DNA from: Thermoclostridium stercorarium subsp. stercorarium DSM 8532
GTDB taxonomy: Bacteria; Bacillota; Clostridia; DSM-8532
Direction of reading: 5' to 3'
DNA: 64,000 nucleotides
Assembly (NCBI RefSeq): GCF_000331995.1
Contig: NC_020134.1
Coordinates: 2,888,627-2,952,626 of the forward strand
The notes under the pieces are model-generated. The model searched no databases. It saw nothing but the letters and a program-made list of their open reading frames with translations, and was not told where the DNA came from. The position numbers and the translations under genes were made by a program. Shown piece by piece: positions 24,503 through 35,600 of this stretch (positions are counted from its first letter, which is position 1; every line of letters starts with the position of its first letter).

Positions 24503-26143
24503 TTAAGTATGTTTATTGGCTTTAAACACAACCTTATGAAAACCTATAGTTGAAAAGTCGGTTTTATGATCGATGACCAGCCACGTATCGTCAGAAGATT
24601 TAATAATGTTTAGCAAATAATTGAAAGATTCCTCGTCCAAATTTGATGTCGCTTCGTCAAGAATATAAAATTTTCTCCTGGCCAGCAAAGCACGGACTAA
24701 ACATATTTTTTGTATTTCCCCGCCTGATAAACGACTTCCGTTCTCGCCGATATAACCGTCTCCCTCTTTTTTCAGCCTGTTTTCAACTGAATCCAGCCCA
24801 AATCCCTTTATAAGTTCATCCAGGTATTTCTGATCATATTCCTTCAGTCCGTAAGTAATATTGGCATGAATAGTATTGTTGAAAACATAGCTTTTTTGTG
24901 GAACGTAGGAAATATGACTGATAAGGTTGGTTCTGTCAATTTCCTTCAAATCAATGCCGTTGACAGTAATAGTTCCTGAGTCAGGGGTATAAAGTTTCAA
25001 CAGCAGTCTTATTAGCGTACTTTTTCCGCTCCCGTTTTCGCCGGTGATTTGAATTTTATCCCCTTTATGAATTGAAAAATTAAATTTGTCAAATACTTTT
25101 GCAGACTGGGAATATGAAAACGTAACATCCTTAAACGTAATATTCTCAATTTCATCTATGGTTTTCCCCGCGAAGGTTTCCGAAACTCCCTCCAGTTCAC
25201 CGAAAAAGAACTCTGCAACACGTTTCAGTGAAAGAAAAGCCGGCTGAATAATAACAGAAACAGTTGTATACTGAAAAACCGGCGAGTATAAGCGTCCGAC
25301 ATACGAAGAAATTGCAATAAAACTTCCCATCGATAATTTCCCGTTAATATAGAAAATTCCTCCTACAAGGTAGATAATCACGGTTAACATTGTCGAAATC
25401 CAGTTCATTCCGACACTGAACTTATTGAATGCTTGGGACTGTGTCCTATAGTTGCCCAATGCCTTTTCATTATACCGGTTTATCTTTTTATTTTCACTTT
25501 CTTCCAACCCGAGCGATTTGATGGTTTCCATTCCCCTGAGAGTTTCATGTATTTTTCCTGAATAATCAGCCGCACTGTTCAGTGAAGCCTGTACCTTTAC
25601 TGTAATGTTTTTGGATATAATGTATGTAGCCCAAATTAATAACGGAACCGGTAGCAACATTATAATTAGAAACTCCCAGTTTAAAAACAATAAAATAAAC
25701 AAAGCAAATATAAATTCAAAAACTGATGATGCTAATCCCAGCATCTGGTTGGAAAACAGAATATCAATTGTGGATATTTCCTCCATCCGGGAATTTATAT
25801 ACCCCACTTCATTCTTCGTGTAAAAAGACATATCGATACTCATCAGCCTGTTGTAAATAGCCGACTTGATCTCCTTTAACAAACTGTTTCCGAGGTTTAT
25901 CAGGTTTTTATTGGAATAATAGGTACACACAAATTTAATCAAATACGATAAAGCCAGCATTCCGATCCAGAACAAAAGGGCCTTCATATTTTTTGCAATA
26001 AAGCCTTTATCTATAATCAGCTGTAACAATTTGGCAGGCACCATAGTTAACAATGAAGCGGAAATAAAAAGTATAAAAGCAGATAAAATATGAATAAAGT
26101 GCTTTACTACGAAATTCTTTATAATTTGATAAAGCTGTCTCAT
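24503..26143 (-). CDS. ABC exporter (fused membrane and ATPase domains) of the RiPP cluster
   Basis: A 546-residue half-size exporter. Six membrane segments occupy about residues 15-300. Walker A GENGSGKST lies at 368-376, the signature LSGGEIQKICLVRALLARRK near 450 and Walker B YILDEATSNLDEES just after. It has no N-terminal C39 peptidase domain, so leader removal needs another protease. AAAGGA precedes the ATG. It lies between the two maturase genes, 20-30 bp from each, so it most likely exports the mature peptide or gives self-protection. Base composition is AT-rich like the rest of the cluster. Confidence 0.9.
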   Translation of the reverse strand: MRQLYQIIKNFVVKHFIHILSAFILFISASLLTMVPAKLLQLIIDKGFIAKNMKALLFWIGMLALSYLIKFVCTYYSNKNLINLGNSLLKEIKSAIYNRLMSIDMSFYTKNEVGYINSRMEEISTIDILFSNQMLGLASSVFEFIFALFILLFLNWEFLIIMLLPVPLLIWATYIISKNITVKVQASLNSAADYSGKIHETLRGMETIKSLGLEESENKKINRYNEKALGNYRTQSQAFNKFSVGMNWISTMLTVIIYLVGGIFYINGKLSMGSFIAISSYVGRLYSPVFQYTTVSVIIQPAFLSLKRVAEFFFGELEGVSETFAGKTIDEIENITFKDVTFSYSQSAKVFDKFNFSIHKGDKIQITGENGSGKSTLIRLLLKLYTPDSGTITVNGIDLKEIDRTNLISHISYVPQKSYVFNNTIHANITYGLKEYDQKYLDELIKGFGLDSVENRLKKEGDGYIGENGSRLSGGEIQKICLVRALLARRKFYILDEATSNLDEESFNYLLNIIKSSDDTWLVIDHKTDFSTIGFHKVVFKANKHT

Positions 26144-26169
26144 AGGTACGTCCTTTCTATTAAATTAAT

Positions 26170-27623
26170 TTATCTCAATAATATATCAAGTAGCTGCGAT
26201 AATTGAGCTTCTTTATTTTTTCTTATAATTTCAGATATTTTTCGTTCGAAAAAACCTTTATTTTCACTTTCTATTTTTTGAATCACTGAAAGGGAATGAA
26301 TAAAGCTCGAACGACGATTGCAGCATTCATTCTCAGAGACACCTATTTCGTCAGGAGTCAGCATATAAGCATAACAAATTGAGCAAAGACTGGATAAAGA
26401 ACATTCCTTACAAGAAAAGTAAAGCAACTTATTCATTTTATTTATGATCTCTGCCACTGACTTTAAATTTATACCGGAATCGACATCGCCAATAGATAAA
26501 TCAAAACAAACCTTTTCACAAATACCTATCAGTCCGTTCGGTTGTACAAATATCTTTTCACCGGGTATACAACACCCATTAATCAAATAAAAGCCCTGAT
26601 TTTTAGCAAAACGTAAACGATCATACACCCTCAAAATTTCCTGACCGATTAGTAGATCCAAAAACCAGTCTGATTTATCAGAAATCGCTAATTCTATGTA
26701 CTTCTTTTCCAATTCCTTAAACGACTTTATATAAGCAGTGCGTTCTTCCAAAGTAAATTGATCATAATAATTTGTACCTATGTCAAATATTCTGCTAATC
26801 CGCAAGAGATGTGGTATATTCCCCCGTTTATCCGATCATTGTTATTGTAAAAGTCATATAATTTAAACAGATCTGTCCGATAATCTATGCAACATAAAGT
26901 ATAAATAAGGGGATAGTCTAAAAATGATTTATGTATAATAGAAAGAATAGTGTCATATGAAGGCCTGCCGTCAGCCCTGATTCTGTTTCTGTCATGATTT
27001 TCCGGATATCCGTCTAAGCTTAGGCAAATAATTACATTATGTTTTTTTAAAAAATTAGCAATCTGCTGATCCTCAAGAGGTAACCCGTTTGTGGTAACAG
27101 TGAATATCACATTGTAATCCCCGTACTGAGTTTTTACATATTCTATAACATCTTTTACAAGTTCAAAATCAAGTAAAGGTTCACCACCATAAAAAGCAAT
27201 AAAAGGTATTTTGTTTAACACAAAATACCTTTGCCTTTCAACTTGTTTCATATATAGATCAATTGCTTTTTTTGCAGTCTCAAAAGTCATATCTGCAGAG
27301 CCGTAAGAAGTGGTATATGGATAATAGTCGGAATAAACACAGTACTTACAACGAAAATTGCATTTTTCTGTAACTTTTAAAATTAACTCTGTAAAACCTT
27401 GCGCTCGATAGTAATTTTCCAGCTTTTCCTCATTAACGACATCCGGCATTTCTTTCGCATAAAATGGCAACAGTTCATTATTAAGATTCTCAAGGTATCG
27501 TCGATTATATTCAATATACGCCTCTGACGCTTCCCCTTTTATCTCAAGATCTTCAATAAGAATGCCATAATCGTCCAGGAAATAATAAGGCAAAGAATTT
27601 AAAACTACAGCTTCTTTTTTCAT
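26170..27623 (-). pseudogene. Radical SAM/SPASM peptide maturase 1, split into two frames
   Basis: The first frame (27623 to stop at 26778) carries an N-terminal region and the radical SAM site KCNFRCKYCVYSDYYP (Cys 88, 92, 95), then FIAFYGGEPLLDFEL and LSLDGYPENHD. The second frame (open to 26170) continues with RISRIFDIGTNYYD and a SPASM set: GCCIPGEKIFVQPNG, CKECSLSSLCSICYAYML, ECCNRR. Adding one G to the G5 run at 26821-26825 joins them into 484 residues, reading NGGNIPHLLRISRIF across the join. GGGGAGG precedes ATG at 27623. It is the first gene after the cluster promoter. Interrupted as it stands; a real mutation or a sequence error are both possible. Confidence 0.75.
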
Positions 27624-27766
27624 ATTTGCCTCCCCTTCAGTTTATTATAAATTATCGCCACTAAATTTTTCTAATTGCTAATAATTTTAGTTTTATCATA
27701 CAATTATTCTTAGTAATTCTTTTGTTATAAATTTATATATATTTTGGAAAATATTTCTTTGATAGT

Positions 27767-27795
27767 ATTATACAAATATGCACTATATTTGTCAA
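27767..27795 (-). promoter_or_regulatory. Perfect consensus promoter of the RiPP cluster
   Basis: TTGACA (27790-27795) and TATAAT (27767-27772) are exactly 17 bp apart on the minus strand, 144 bases ahead of the first maturase gene. The rest of 27624-27901 is very AT-rich and shows no gene. Confidence 0.8.
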
Positions 27796-27901
27796 TATTT
27801 TCTTTTAATGTTTGTATATTTTGACATTTACTCGGAAAAGGCAATAATTGTATTAAATTTAAACCCTGCCATGCCGACCGTTTTTGATAAAAACCACGGA
27901 T

Positions 27902-27940
27902 AAAAAAACCGCATGGGAGATTGTAAAACCCCCATGCGGT
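27902..27940 (-). terminator. Intrinsic terminator of the second CUT1 importer operon
   Basis: ACCGCATGGG (27908-27917) pairs with CCCATGCGGT (27931-27940); the minus strand continues with seven Ts. It lies about 25 bases after the lipoprotein stop. Confidence 0.8.
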
Positions 27941-27964
27941 AACAATGCATTCAATTCTGTCCCG

Positions 27965-29704
27965 TCACTTCCTGGATTTTTCAGGCAGCCTTGTGCTGTT
28001 TCCGGCTTCATAGGCCGCCAGCTTTTCGTCCATGATTTCCTGATAACCTGCTTCAAGGTATTGCTTGCTCAGTTCTTCGTACAGCGCATCAAATTCATCA
28101 GGATCGCATTTTACAAGCTTTGTATAGAATTCCTGGAACAGGCTCAGCAATGAAGCACGGTATTCATTCATCGACTCAATTGTCACAGTGAATATAGGAT
28201 CGGGATAAATCCAGCCGCGCTCATATTTTTCCGCCTTTACGTAATACATGTCAATCATATCCTGTGTGAAATCCTGCGGCAGATTCTTCGGGGCAATCGC
28301 AGCTATCGAATCTTCGATGGTATCTCTTTCTTTGGACTCTACAACCACACACCAGTAATCCTTATTGTCGTTATATCCCAGTCTTTCCTCCATTCCGGTC
28401 ATATCCTTAAGAACGGGGTAGCCGTATTCATCATATTCGGTGTAATGGATACCTTCAATACCATATTGCATTGTATGCAATACATCGTCCTGTTTCATCC
28501 ATTCAAGATACATCCACGCTGCTTTTAACTGATCATCCGAAGCAATGGACGAGAAACCTATAACCATACCAAAGGGTGTGTTGGAACGTTCGGAAGGAAT
28601 TCCGTCGGTAATATCAAACGTAATATTGCCCTTATCATCGTACAGAACGGTACCAATCGCCAGTTCCGCGTCAGGATTGTTCTTATAGAAAGCATCCAGC
28701 CAGTCTACATAGGATGCCATATATCCGCCGTATGAATACAGTTTACCTGCTATGAAGTTAGCCCTTTCGGTAGCATCGTCGTTCAATTCAAATTCCTTTG
28801 TAACCAGCCCCAGGTGCCAGTACAGGTTATCCTTTTTAATAGCCTTCTTTACAGGTTCCCACGGTAATGCGGCCACGTCTATGCCGGCATGCATGGCCCA
28901 TTCTTTTTCATCCAGCGGAAACTCACGGAAAAGGTTTGCCTGATAGTTTGCCGTCGGTAGTTTCAGGCTCATCGGTTCAATATCGGTGAGCCCTGCTTCC
29001 TTAATTTTTGTCAGTGCATCTATTTCTTCCTCTATGTTGGTCGGAACATGATCATATCCCACTTTCCTCAACCAGTCCATTCTGTAGAAGTTTACCCATT
29101 TATACTCTGTAGCGGCGTATGGTCTTACTGCACATACAAAATAAGTTTTTCCGCCTATGCTTGTATACTGCAGCAGATCATTGTCCACCATGGCCTGATA
29201 GTATGTAGGCGCAACTTTTGCGAACTCATCAAGACTAATCTCCCTCATTGCACCCTCCGAAGCCCACTGGGACACCTTCGGATAGTCGTATTCCATCAGG
29301 ATGGTCGGCGTTTCCTTTGCTGCAATCAGCAGTGCATATTTTGTCATAACGTCGTTTCTCGGAATGGGTTCAAAGGTTACGGTGATATTGTATTTGTCGC
29401 CAAAATTCTGCTGAATCCATTTTGTCCAGTAGTTGTTATCCACCGGAGGCAGTCCTTCCACTCCTCTGTCGTAAACAGGAATTTTAATGGTGACATTCTT
29501 TTCAAAGGGTTTCCAGCCTTCCATTCCGGCTTTGGTTTCGGTTGTTGTTTCTCCTCCCTGTTGTTTGCCACTGTTTTCGGTTGTACCGGTATTCTGCGTA
29601 GTGGTACCGGTATCTTTCTGTTTTGTACCGCAGGCGGCTAAAGTGCCAACAATCAAAATCACTGTCAGCGCAAGTGAAAAAATTCTCAGCCACTTAGCCC
29701 TCAT
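27965..29704 (-). CDS. Extracellular sugar-binding lipoprotein, second CUT1 system
   Basis: A 579-residue solute-binding protein. The start at 29704 (AAAGGGTG upstream) gives a lipoprotein signal WLRIFSLALTVILIVGTLAA with lipobox LAAC, then a Gly/Thr/Asn-rich linker. The domain shows the large LplA-like layout with an alternation of hydrophobic and Trp/Tyr-rich segments (ESKERDTIEDSIAAIAPKNL near the C-terminus). Unlike the first importer in this window, it is the last gene of its operon, after both permeases. No dedicated regulator is adjacent. Substrate unknown, probably a plant-derived oligosaccharide given the family. Confidence 0.92.
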   Translation of the reverse strand: MRAKWLRIFSLALTVILIVGTLAACGTKQKDTGTTTQNTGTTENSGKQQGGETTTETKAGMEGWKPFEKNVTIKIPVYDRGVEGLPPVDNNYWTKWIQQNFGDKYNITVTFEPIPRNDVMTKYALLIAAKETPTILMEYDYPKVSQWASEGAMREISLDEFAKVAPTYYQAMVDNDLLQYTSIGGKTYFVCAVRPYAATEYKWVNFYRMDWLRKVGYDHVPTNIEEEIDALTKIKEAGLTDIEPMSLKLPTANYQANLFREFPLDEKEWAMHAGIDVAALPWEPVKKAIKKDNLYWHLGLVTKEFELNDDATERANFIAGKLYSYGGYMASYVDWLDAFYKNNPDAELAIGTVLYDDKGNITFDITDGIPSERSNTPFGMVIGFSSIASDDQLKAAWMYLEWMKQDDVLHTMQYGIEGIHYTEYDEYGYPVLKDMTGMEERLGYNDNKDYWCVVVESKERDTIEDSIAAIAPKNLPQDFTQDMIDMYYVKAEKYERGWIYPDPIFTVTIESMNEYRASLLSLFQEFYTKLVKCDPDEFDALYEELSKQYLEAGYQEIMDEKLAAYEAGNSTRLPEKSRK

Positions 29705-29780
29705 GCAATTCACCCTTTCCTTTTTAATTTCCATCTTAAAATTCAAACCCCCTGCATTTAAGAGGTTTTTGTTCCGTAAC

Positions 29781-30662
29781 CTAACCTTTAATGGCACCTA
29801 TCATTATGCCCTTTACAAAATATTTCTGAACAAATGGATAAATACAGAGAATGGGTATTGAAACAAACATAACCGCGGCCGCCTGAATGACTTCAGGCGT
29901 GGTTGTCACAAGCGATGCCTCGGAAATGCTTATTTTCTCGCTTTCAGATGCGGTAAGTACCATCATGCTTAGCAAATACTGAATCATATGCAGGGACTTT
30001 TTCGTAATAAAGAATTTGCTGTCCTCATAAGCGTTCCACCGGCCAACGGCAAGAAACAGTGCAATAGTCGCCAGAATTGGTTTTGAAATCGGAAGAATTA
30101 TTTTAATCAAAATCTGCGTATTGGACGCGCCGTCCAGATATGCGGATTCTTCCAGGCTGTCGGGAATATTGCTCTGGAAATAGGTCTTCATAATCAGAAA
30201 GTTATACGGAGCGAATATAAGCGGCAAAATCAGAACCCACATCGTGTTAAGCAGCCCCAGTTTGCTGTATAACAGGTAAGTGGGAATAAGGCCTGCACCG
30301 AAATACATAGTGAACATTATCACAAAAGTGAAAAATACCCGTCCCTTTAACCGCCTTCTCGACAGCGGCCATGCCGCCATTACGGTTGTAATAAGTCCCA
30401 GGACCGTGAAAATTACGGTAACCATTGCAGAATACAGCATTGAGTGCGTTAACTGGCCGTCCCTGAAAATTGCGATATACGCTTCAAAGTTTATGCCTTT
30501 GGGAAGGAAATATACCTTCTTTGCCAGTACATAGGCATTATCGCTTATGGATTTCGACAGCAGATGCACAAACGGCAGCACACATGTTAAACACAGCAGC
30601 ACAATTATTACAATCATTATAAAGTCAGCGACTGTAAATTTATTAAGTTTACTTCTGTGCAT
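29781..30662 (-). CDS. Carbohydrate ABC transporter permease (LplC type), second system
   Basis: A 293-residue CUT1 permease with about six membrane helices. The EAA loop EESAYLDGASNTQILIKIIL lies near residue 180 and the family tail KYFVKGIMIGAIKG ends the protein. TAGGATATG places the start at 30662. It sits between its partner permease (16 bp upstream) and the lipoprotein gene. A shared ATPase encoded elsewhere is required. Confidence 0.92.
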   Translation of the reverse strand: MHRSKLNKFTVADFIMIVIIVLLCLTCVLPFVHLLSKSISDNAYVLAKKVYFLPKGINFEAYIAIFRDGQLTHSMLYSAMVTVIFTVLGLITTVMAAWPLSRRRLKGRVFFTFVIMFTMYFGAGLIPTYLLYSKLGLLNTMWVLILPLIFAPYNFLIMKTYFQSNIPDSLEESAYLDGASNTQILIKIILPISKPILATIALFLAVGRWNAYEDSKFFITKKSLHMIQYLLSMMVLTASESEKISISEASLVTTTPEVIQAAAVMFVSIPILCIYPFVQKYFVKGIMIGAIKG

Positions 30663-30678
30663 ATCCTACCCTACCTTT

Positions 30679-31641
30679 TTACAGCAGTCCGTCCTCACCA
30701 AGGGCTTTTGCAAATCTGTCGGATGCCAGTACCAGAAGCAGCCCGACAAATGACTGGAAAAGCCCAACCGCAGCGGCCTTTGAAAATCCCGTGCCGCTTG
30801 CCAGCCCCTTTTCATATATGTATATGGCCAACTGATATGAAACGGCCTTAACATTTACGTTCCCCATCGCGCTTAAACGCTCATAACTGCTTCCCATCAG
30901 CCGCCCCAGCGTCATAATGAGCAGCGTTATAACCGTGGGTTTTATGCCCGGAAGAGTAATATACCACATTCTTTTCCACCTTCCCGCTCCGTCAATCATT
31001 GCGGCTTCATACAGTTCTTCGTTTATACTTGAAATTGCGGCCAGATATATAATTGATCCCCAGCCCATTCCGGCCCATACTCCGACCAGAAGGTAAGTAA
31101 TGGACCAGTTAAGGTTTTCGGTTAAAAACGGGATGCGTTTTGAAATCAAACCTGCACTGAGGAGAATATTGTTAACCAGACCTGTTTCGGTTCTGAAGAG
31201 GGTATATGTAAGACTTCCTATAATCGCCCACGACAGAAAATGCGGCAGATACAGAATTGTCTGTGATACTTTTTTGAAACGCGGATATTTAAGTTCATTA
31301 AGAATCAATGCGAGAATAATTGGCATCGGGAAACTTATAATTACCTCTGCGAAATTAAATATAAGGGAATTCCGTAGCGCCAGAAGGAAATCTCTGTCCC
31401 TGAACACTTTTCTGAATGTTTCAAATCCGACCCATTCGCTTCCTTCAAAGCCTTTGGCGGGCAAATAGTTCATGAACGCAATTCTCAGACCGGGATAAGC
31501 GCCGTACTTGAACAAAATTGTCAGAAACAGCGGAATGCTCAGCATCAAATAAAGCTCCCAGTCGCGCTTCAGCGCCCTTTTCCATGTAGTTCCCGTTTCA
31601 GGCCCTGTTCTGAACCGCTTTTGTTTAATCATATCAGTCAT
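30679..31641 (-). CDS. Carbohydrate ABC transporter permease (LplB type), second system
   Basis: A 320-residue CUT1 permease: a basic N-terminus, first helix LYLMLSIPLFLTILFKYGAY, family motif RIAFMNYLPAKGFEGSEWVG, and EAA loop YEAAMIDGAGRWKRMWYITL. It is the first gene of the operon. The start is uncertain among GTG 31644, ATG 31641 and ATG 31632 because GGAAAG lies right before them. The 280 bp upstream (31645-31926) is strongly AT-rich without a recognisable regulator site. Confidence 0.92.
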   Translation of the reverse strand: MTDMIKQKRFRTGPETGTTWKRALKRDWELYLMLSIPLFLTILFKYGAYPGLRIAFMNYLPAKGFEGSEWVGFETFRKVFRDRDFLLALRNSLIFNFAEVIISFPMPIILALILNELKYPRFKKVSQTILYLPHFLSWAIIGSLTYTLFRTETGLVNNILLSAGLISKRIPFLTENLNWSITYLLVGVWAGMGWGSIIYLAAISSINEELYEAAMIDGAGRWKRMWYITLPGIKPTVITLLIMTLGRLMGSSYERLSAMGNVNVKAVSYQLAIYIYEKGLASGTGFSKAAAVGLFQSFVGLLLVLASDRFAKALGEDGLL

Positions 31642-31926
31642 CACTTTCCAATAAATAATAATGTTGTTTTAATAAAAAGATATGAAATGTTAATTTTGAA
31701 CATGACACGGTAAAAAAATTTCTTAATTAATTCGTTGTATTATTTTCTAAGTAAATAATTTTGTCTATTATTACCTAAACAAAAAATATTTAAAAATTAT
31801 TTCTGATTATATATAACCATATTTTAAGTATTATGTCAATATAACTTTTAATTATTTTACAAAATCATTAACTTATCAAAATGTTTAAAACAAACATAAA
31901 GAAAATATCTCTTCAAACTTAATGCT

Positions 31927-32616
31927 TCAGTCTGCAAAATCCTGCACCAGTTGCAGCCGGCCGCCGCTTAACCGGTACACCACGTCCATCCTCGGAATAA
32001 TGCTCAGATCGTGGGTAACCATGATAACACAGTAATTCTCATTCCTTGCAAGATTAATAAGTATATCGATAATATTTCTGCTGTTTTCTTCATCCAGATT
32101 TCCTGTGGGCTCATCTGCAAGAATTAACTTAGTATCAATGGAAAGCGCCCTGGCAATCGCCACACGCTGCTGTTCACCACCTGAAAGCATGCCGGGGAAA
32201 CGATCGAGAACGGTTTCGGGAAGAGCAACCTTACGAACCAGTTCCCTTGCCTTTGCCCTGGCGGGTTCTCCCTTAAATCCCCGCAACTCCATCGGATATG
32301 TAATGTTTTCTGAAACGGTAAGCAGCGGAAACAGCCTGAAATTCTGATATATAACGGCTACGCATTCCCTTCTGTACCTGTCCAGATCCATTTGTGAAGT
32401 AGGAACTCCTTCAAATAAAACCTGTCCGGAAGTAGGCAGATCCAATCCTGCCATAAGAGACAGCATGGTACTTTTTCCGCTGCCCGACTTGCCTACAATT
32501 GCATATATTTTACCTGTCTCAAAACTGCAGCTTACGTTTTTAAGCACCTCAACCTTCTGATTTTTATTACCGTAAGCGTAATAAACGTTTTTCAATTCCA
32601 GAATACGCATGTCCAA
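31927..32616 (-). CDS. ABC transporter ATP-binding protein (LolD/MacB type)
   Basis: A 229-residue ATPase. Walker [19 protein letters not shown] near residue 42, Q-loop [16 protein letters not shown], signature [16 protein letters not shown] and Walker [16 protein letters not shown] are all intact. The stop of the permease gene and the TTG at 32616 are adjacent, so translation is coupled; an ATG at 32610 is an alternative start. It belongs with the large FtsX-type permease upstream and powers export or lipid/peptide extrusion. Confidence 0.93.
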   Translation of the reverse strand: MDMRILELKNVYYAYGNKNQKVEVLKNVSCSFETGKIYAIVGKSGSGKSTMLSLMAGLDLPTSGQVLFEGVPTSQMDLDRYRRECVAVIYQNFRLFPLLTVSENITYPMELRGFKGEPARAKARELVRKVALPETVLDRFPGMLSGGEQQRVAIARALSIDTKLILADEPTGNLDEENSRNIIDILINLARNENYCVIMVTHDLSIIPRMDVVYRLSGGRLQLVQDFAD

Positions 32617-35600
32617 TCAGTCCCTATCACTTAGTATTTCAGATACTGCCCTGCCGTTCATTATTGAGACCGACACGGCAGAGCCTGTAAAGTAACAAAC
32701 CAGAAACCCGGTTATCAGTACCCGGTGCATCGGAATCACGGTTCCCGCCAGCAGTCTCCACACGATAAGCCCAAGAACGCAGCCCGCCGCGGAAAGGATA
32801 ACCTGTTCGGCAAAGAAACTGAAAAAAGTCTGCCTCTTCGTGGTACCCAGGCCCCTCATTATCGCAAACTCCATTCTTCTGCTTGCGGTCATCAGATATG
32901 AAATAATGACGGCGATTATTCCCACCAGCACATACAGGCACGGATATAATACGTTTAAATACCGGATTTGCTGGTTTATATTATTGACTACGTTATTAAA
33001 CTTCTGATCCCGAAGCACTACGAACTCACGGATATTACCTATTTTATTCACCTGCGAATATCCCGCCTTTTCAAGGTAATCCTTGAATTCGGAAAGCTTA
33101 CCGGTATCAGCGAGTTTAAAAACCGCACTTTTGAATGTAAAACGGGACAGATACCCGTTTTGTTCCGGACCTGCGGTGTAACCGGTATCAAAAGTTTCTT
33201 CCGGCGCCCCCGTTAACATATCCCTTTTCCCCCAAATACGTTCGGTATCAAATACCATCGAGAGCGGCACATATATCAGATCTTCGCTTCCTTGTTTTTC
33301 AAAACATCCCACAACTTTAAGATCTATTTCATAGAATATTTCAGCGCCATATTTTTCACTGTAAACTGTCTCATCTGTCGCAACACGAATTGTATCACCC
33401 AGATTTATACCCTTCTCTTTCATAAGGGAAGTCGGTATCATGCAGCAGACCTCATTATCGGGCATATCTCCCGTCGGTTTTGCAAGAAAAGATTCGTCAA
33501 AGCCGTCAATAAACTCCATTATAATGTTATCGGAATAGAAAAATTCAGGAACGGTTCTTATATCATTTGTACCTACAATGGAAGGACCTCGCTGCATATG
33601 ATTTCTTATGGTTTCAGCCGCAAAGCCCTGCGGTACATACAGAGGCTCAATTTCCCGTTCAGTTCCGTCTGCAAACCTGCTGATTCCAAGATAGTAATAC
33701 TTCATGTCCCATGAAACGGACAAATCGGTGATGTATCCGGAATGATAAAGGCTGTTTATATTGGCAGCCTCAACCTGAAGATTTCCCACCTGTTTTCCGT
33801 TAATGTCCGTAAAGTATCCGGTTATGGTTGTGTTTTTATATATTTCTGAAAGCTGTTTATGATAACTGTTCGATGTATTTGCCGTCTGTCCGAAGAAAAA
33901 TACAACAACAGCTGCGACAACAGGCACAATAGCGCTTCGCGCGCCGCCCCTCAGAATTGACAGCATGGCATATTTAATACTTCCTCCGCGAAGCCGTGAT
34001 GTTTTGCCTGCCCTTTTCGGCCCTGACATTTTTCTTTGCCCGGGTTTATTGCGGAAGGTCAATATCGTAAAAGCGAGGCAGAATAACATCGCAAGGACAA
34101 AAATTACAAAACCTGCGACAACAAACAACCATGGATCCATTTCAAGATCAAAATTCAGGGATTTTACAACCGACAAATTCCCGTCACTGAACCGCCTGTC
34201 GACTGTAGTATAACCCCCGGCGATACCGGTTATAAACCTTATCACCCGTTCATGCAGGTAATATCCGGTAACTGCACCAGCCAACGTTGCAATAAGGGAG
34301 ATTAGCCCTGAGCTGTATAGAAAATATGCACACACCCGTTTTTTGCCCGTACCAAGAAGCAGCATAATCTCTGAGGTTTCCCGCTGCCGGTATACAAACA
34401 GAAAACCGAAAAGCGCAAGCATTGCAATTTCCATTACCGCGCAAACCACCGTTACAATCTTTATTATCCTTAAAATTATTCCAAATGGTTCGGCCACGGC
34501 GGAATAGCCCTGATCATATATCGTAAGGTTCAGCTTTCCGGTCATATATGGCTCCAGATACTCGTAAAATTCCGCCGCACTTTGGTTTTTAATAACGGCC
34601 TGTCCCACCGCATAACCGATGTAATACCGGGATACCGGGATACCGGAGGATTTCGGCACAAATACGTAAAAGTCTTTATCCTGAGTGTTATTGGTTATTC
34701 CCACCACAGTAAATTCACCGGAGTACTGAAAACCGTTCTCGGTCCAGAAACTGTTTTCAATACCGGGATAATCAGAAACGGCTATTGAGAGGTTTATTTT
34801 ATCCCCCACCCCGACGCCTATGCGTTTCGCCGCCGTTTCACTTATGATACAAACTCTGCTTCCGTTTTTGTATTCCTCATCGGTAAATTCCCGTCCTTCA
34901 CGAATATACAGCTCCTGCTGGTGGAACGGGAATAATGACATCAAATTATCGGTTGCGCAGACAATCACGCTGTTGTTTATAACTTTCCAAGTATCGGCGA
35001 CCTTATATAATACGCTGTCGTCGGGTACCCTATACCGTGGTCCCGTTTTGGCATCTGTGGTAATATCCAGTATATAAGGCACCTCAATACCCTTTTCCTT
35101 CGCCATGAGGTTTGAATATTCATCAAAACTGAAATACAAATAGCTGGACAGGGCCCGGTATACATTACCGTAAACAAGATAGTAACGCCCGTACTGAAGT
35201 TCAATATCGCCGGCGTTAATGATTATTTTGGTATTTTTTCGGGCCAGATTTGAATAAATAACATCGTACACTATCGCATTATAAAAGCCGTCACCTGAAG
35301 GTATCGTACTGCCCACAACAAGAATGGATGCTCCGTTGTTGGGTATGTGTGAATCGGTGCGGTAAAAACCGTCGATATATCCTATTGCGCGGGAGGAACC
35401 GTCCCAGAGAATTGTATCGTCAAAACCGGTAATCAATGAAAAATCAAAATTCTTTAACGCATCCGTCATGGAAAGATCATAAACGGTATCATTGGGATAA
35501 TCGGGCCCTACGTACTCTATAAGTCCAATAGTCATATAATGATTATCGAGGTTTTCCAAAAAGCCTTCTATTGAAACCCAGAGGCTGATTCCAAGGCACA

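Noticed and set aside
27620-27699. Leader peptide ahead of maturase 1
   Set aside because: The ATG at 27699 meets a stop after 12 codons and has no ribosome binding site.
29048-29641. 197-codon plus-strand open frame
   Set aside because: Shadow of the sugar-binding lipoprotein gene on the other strand; composition is that of antisense sequence.
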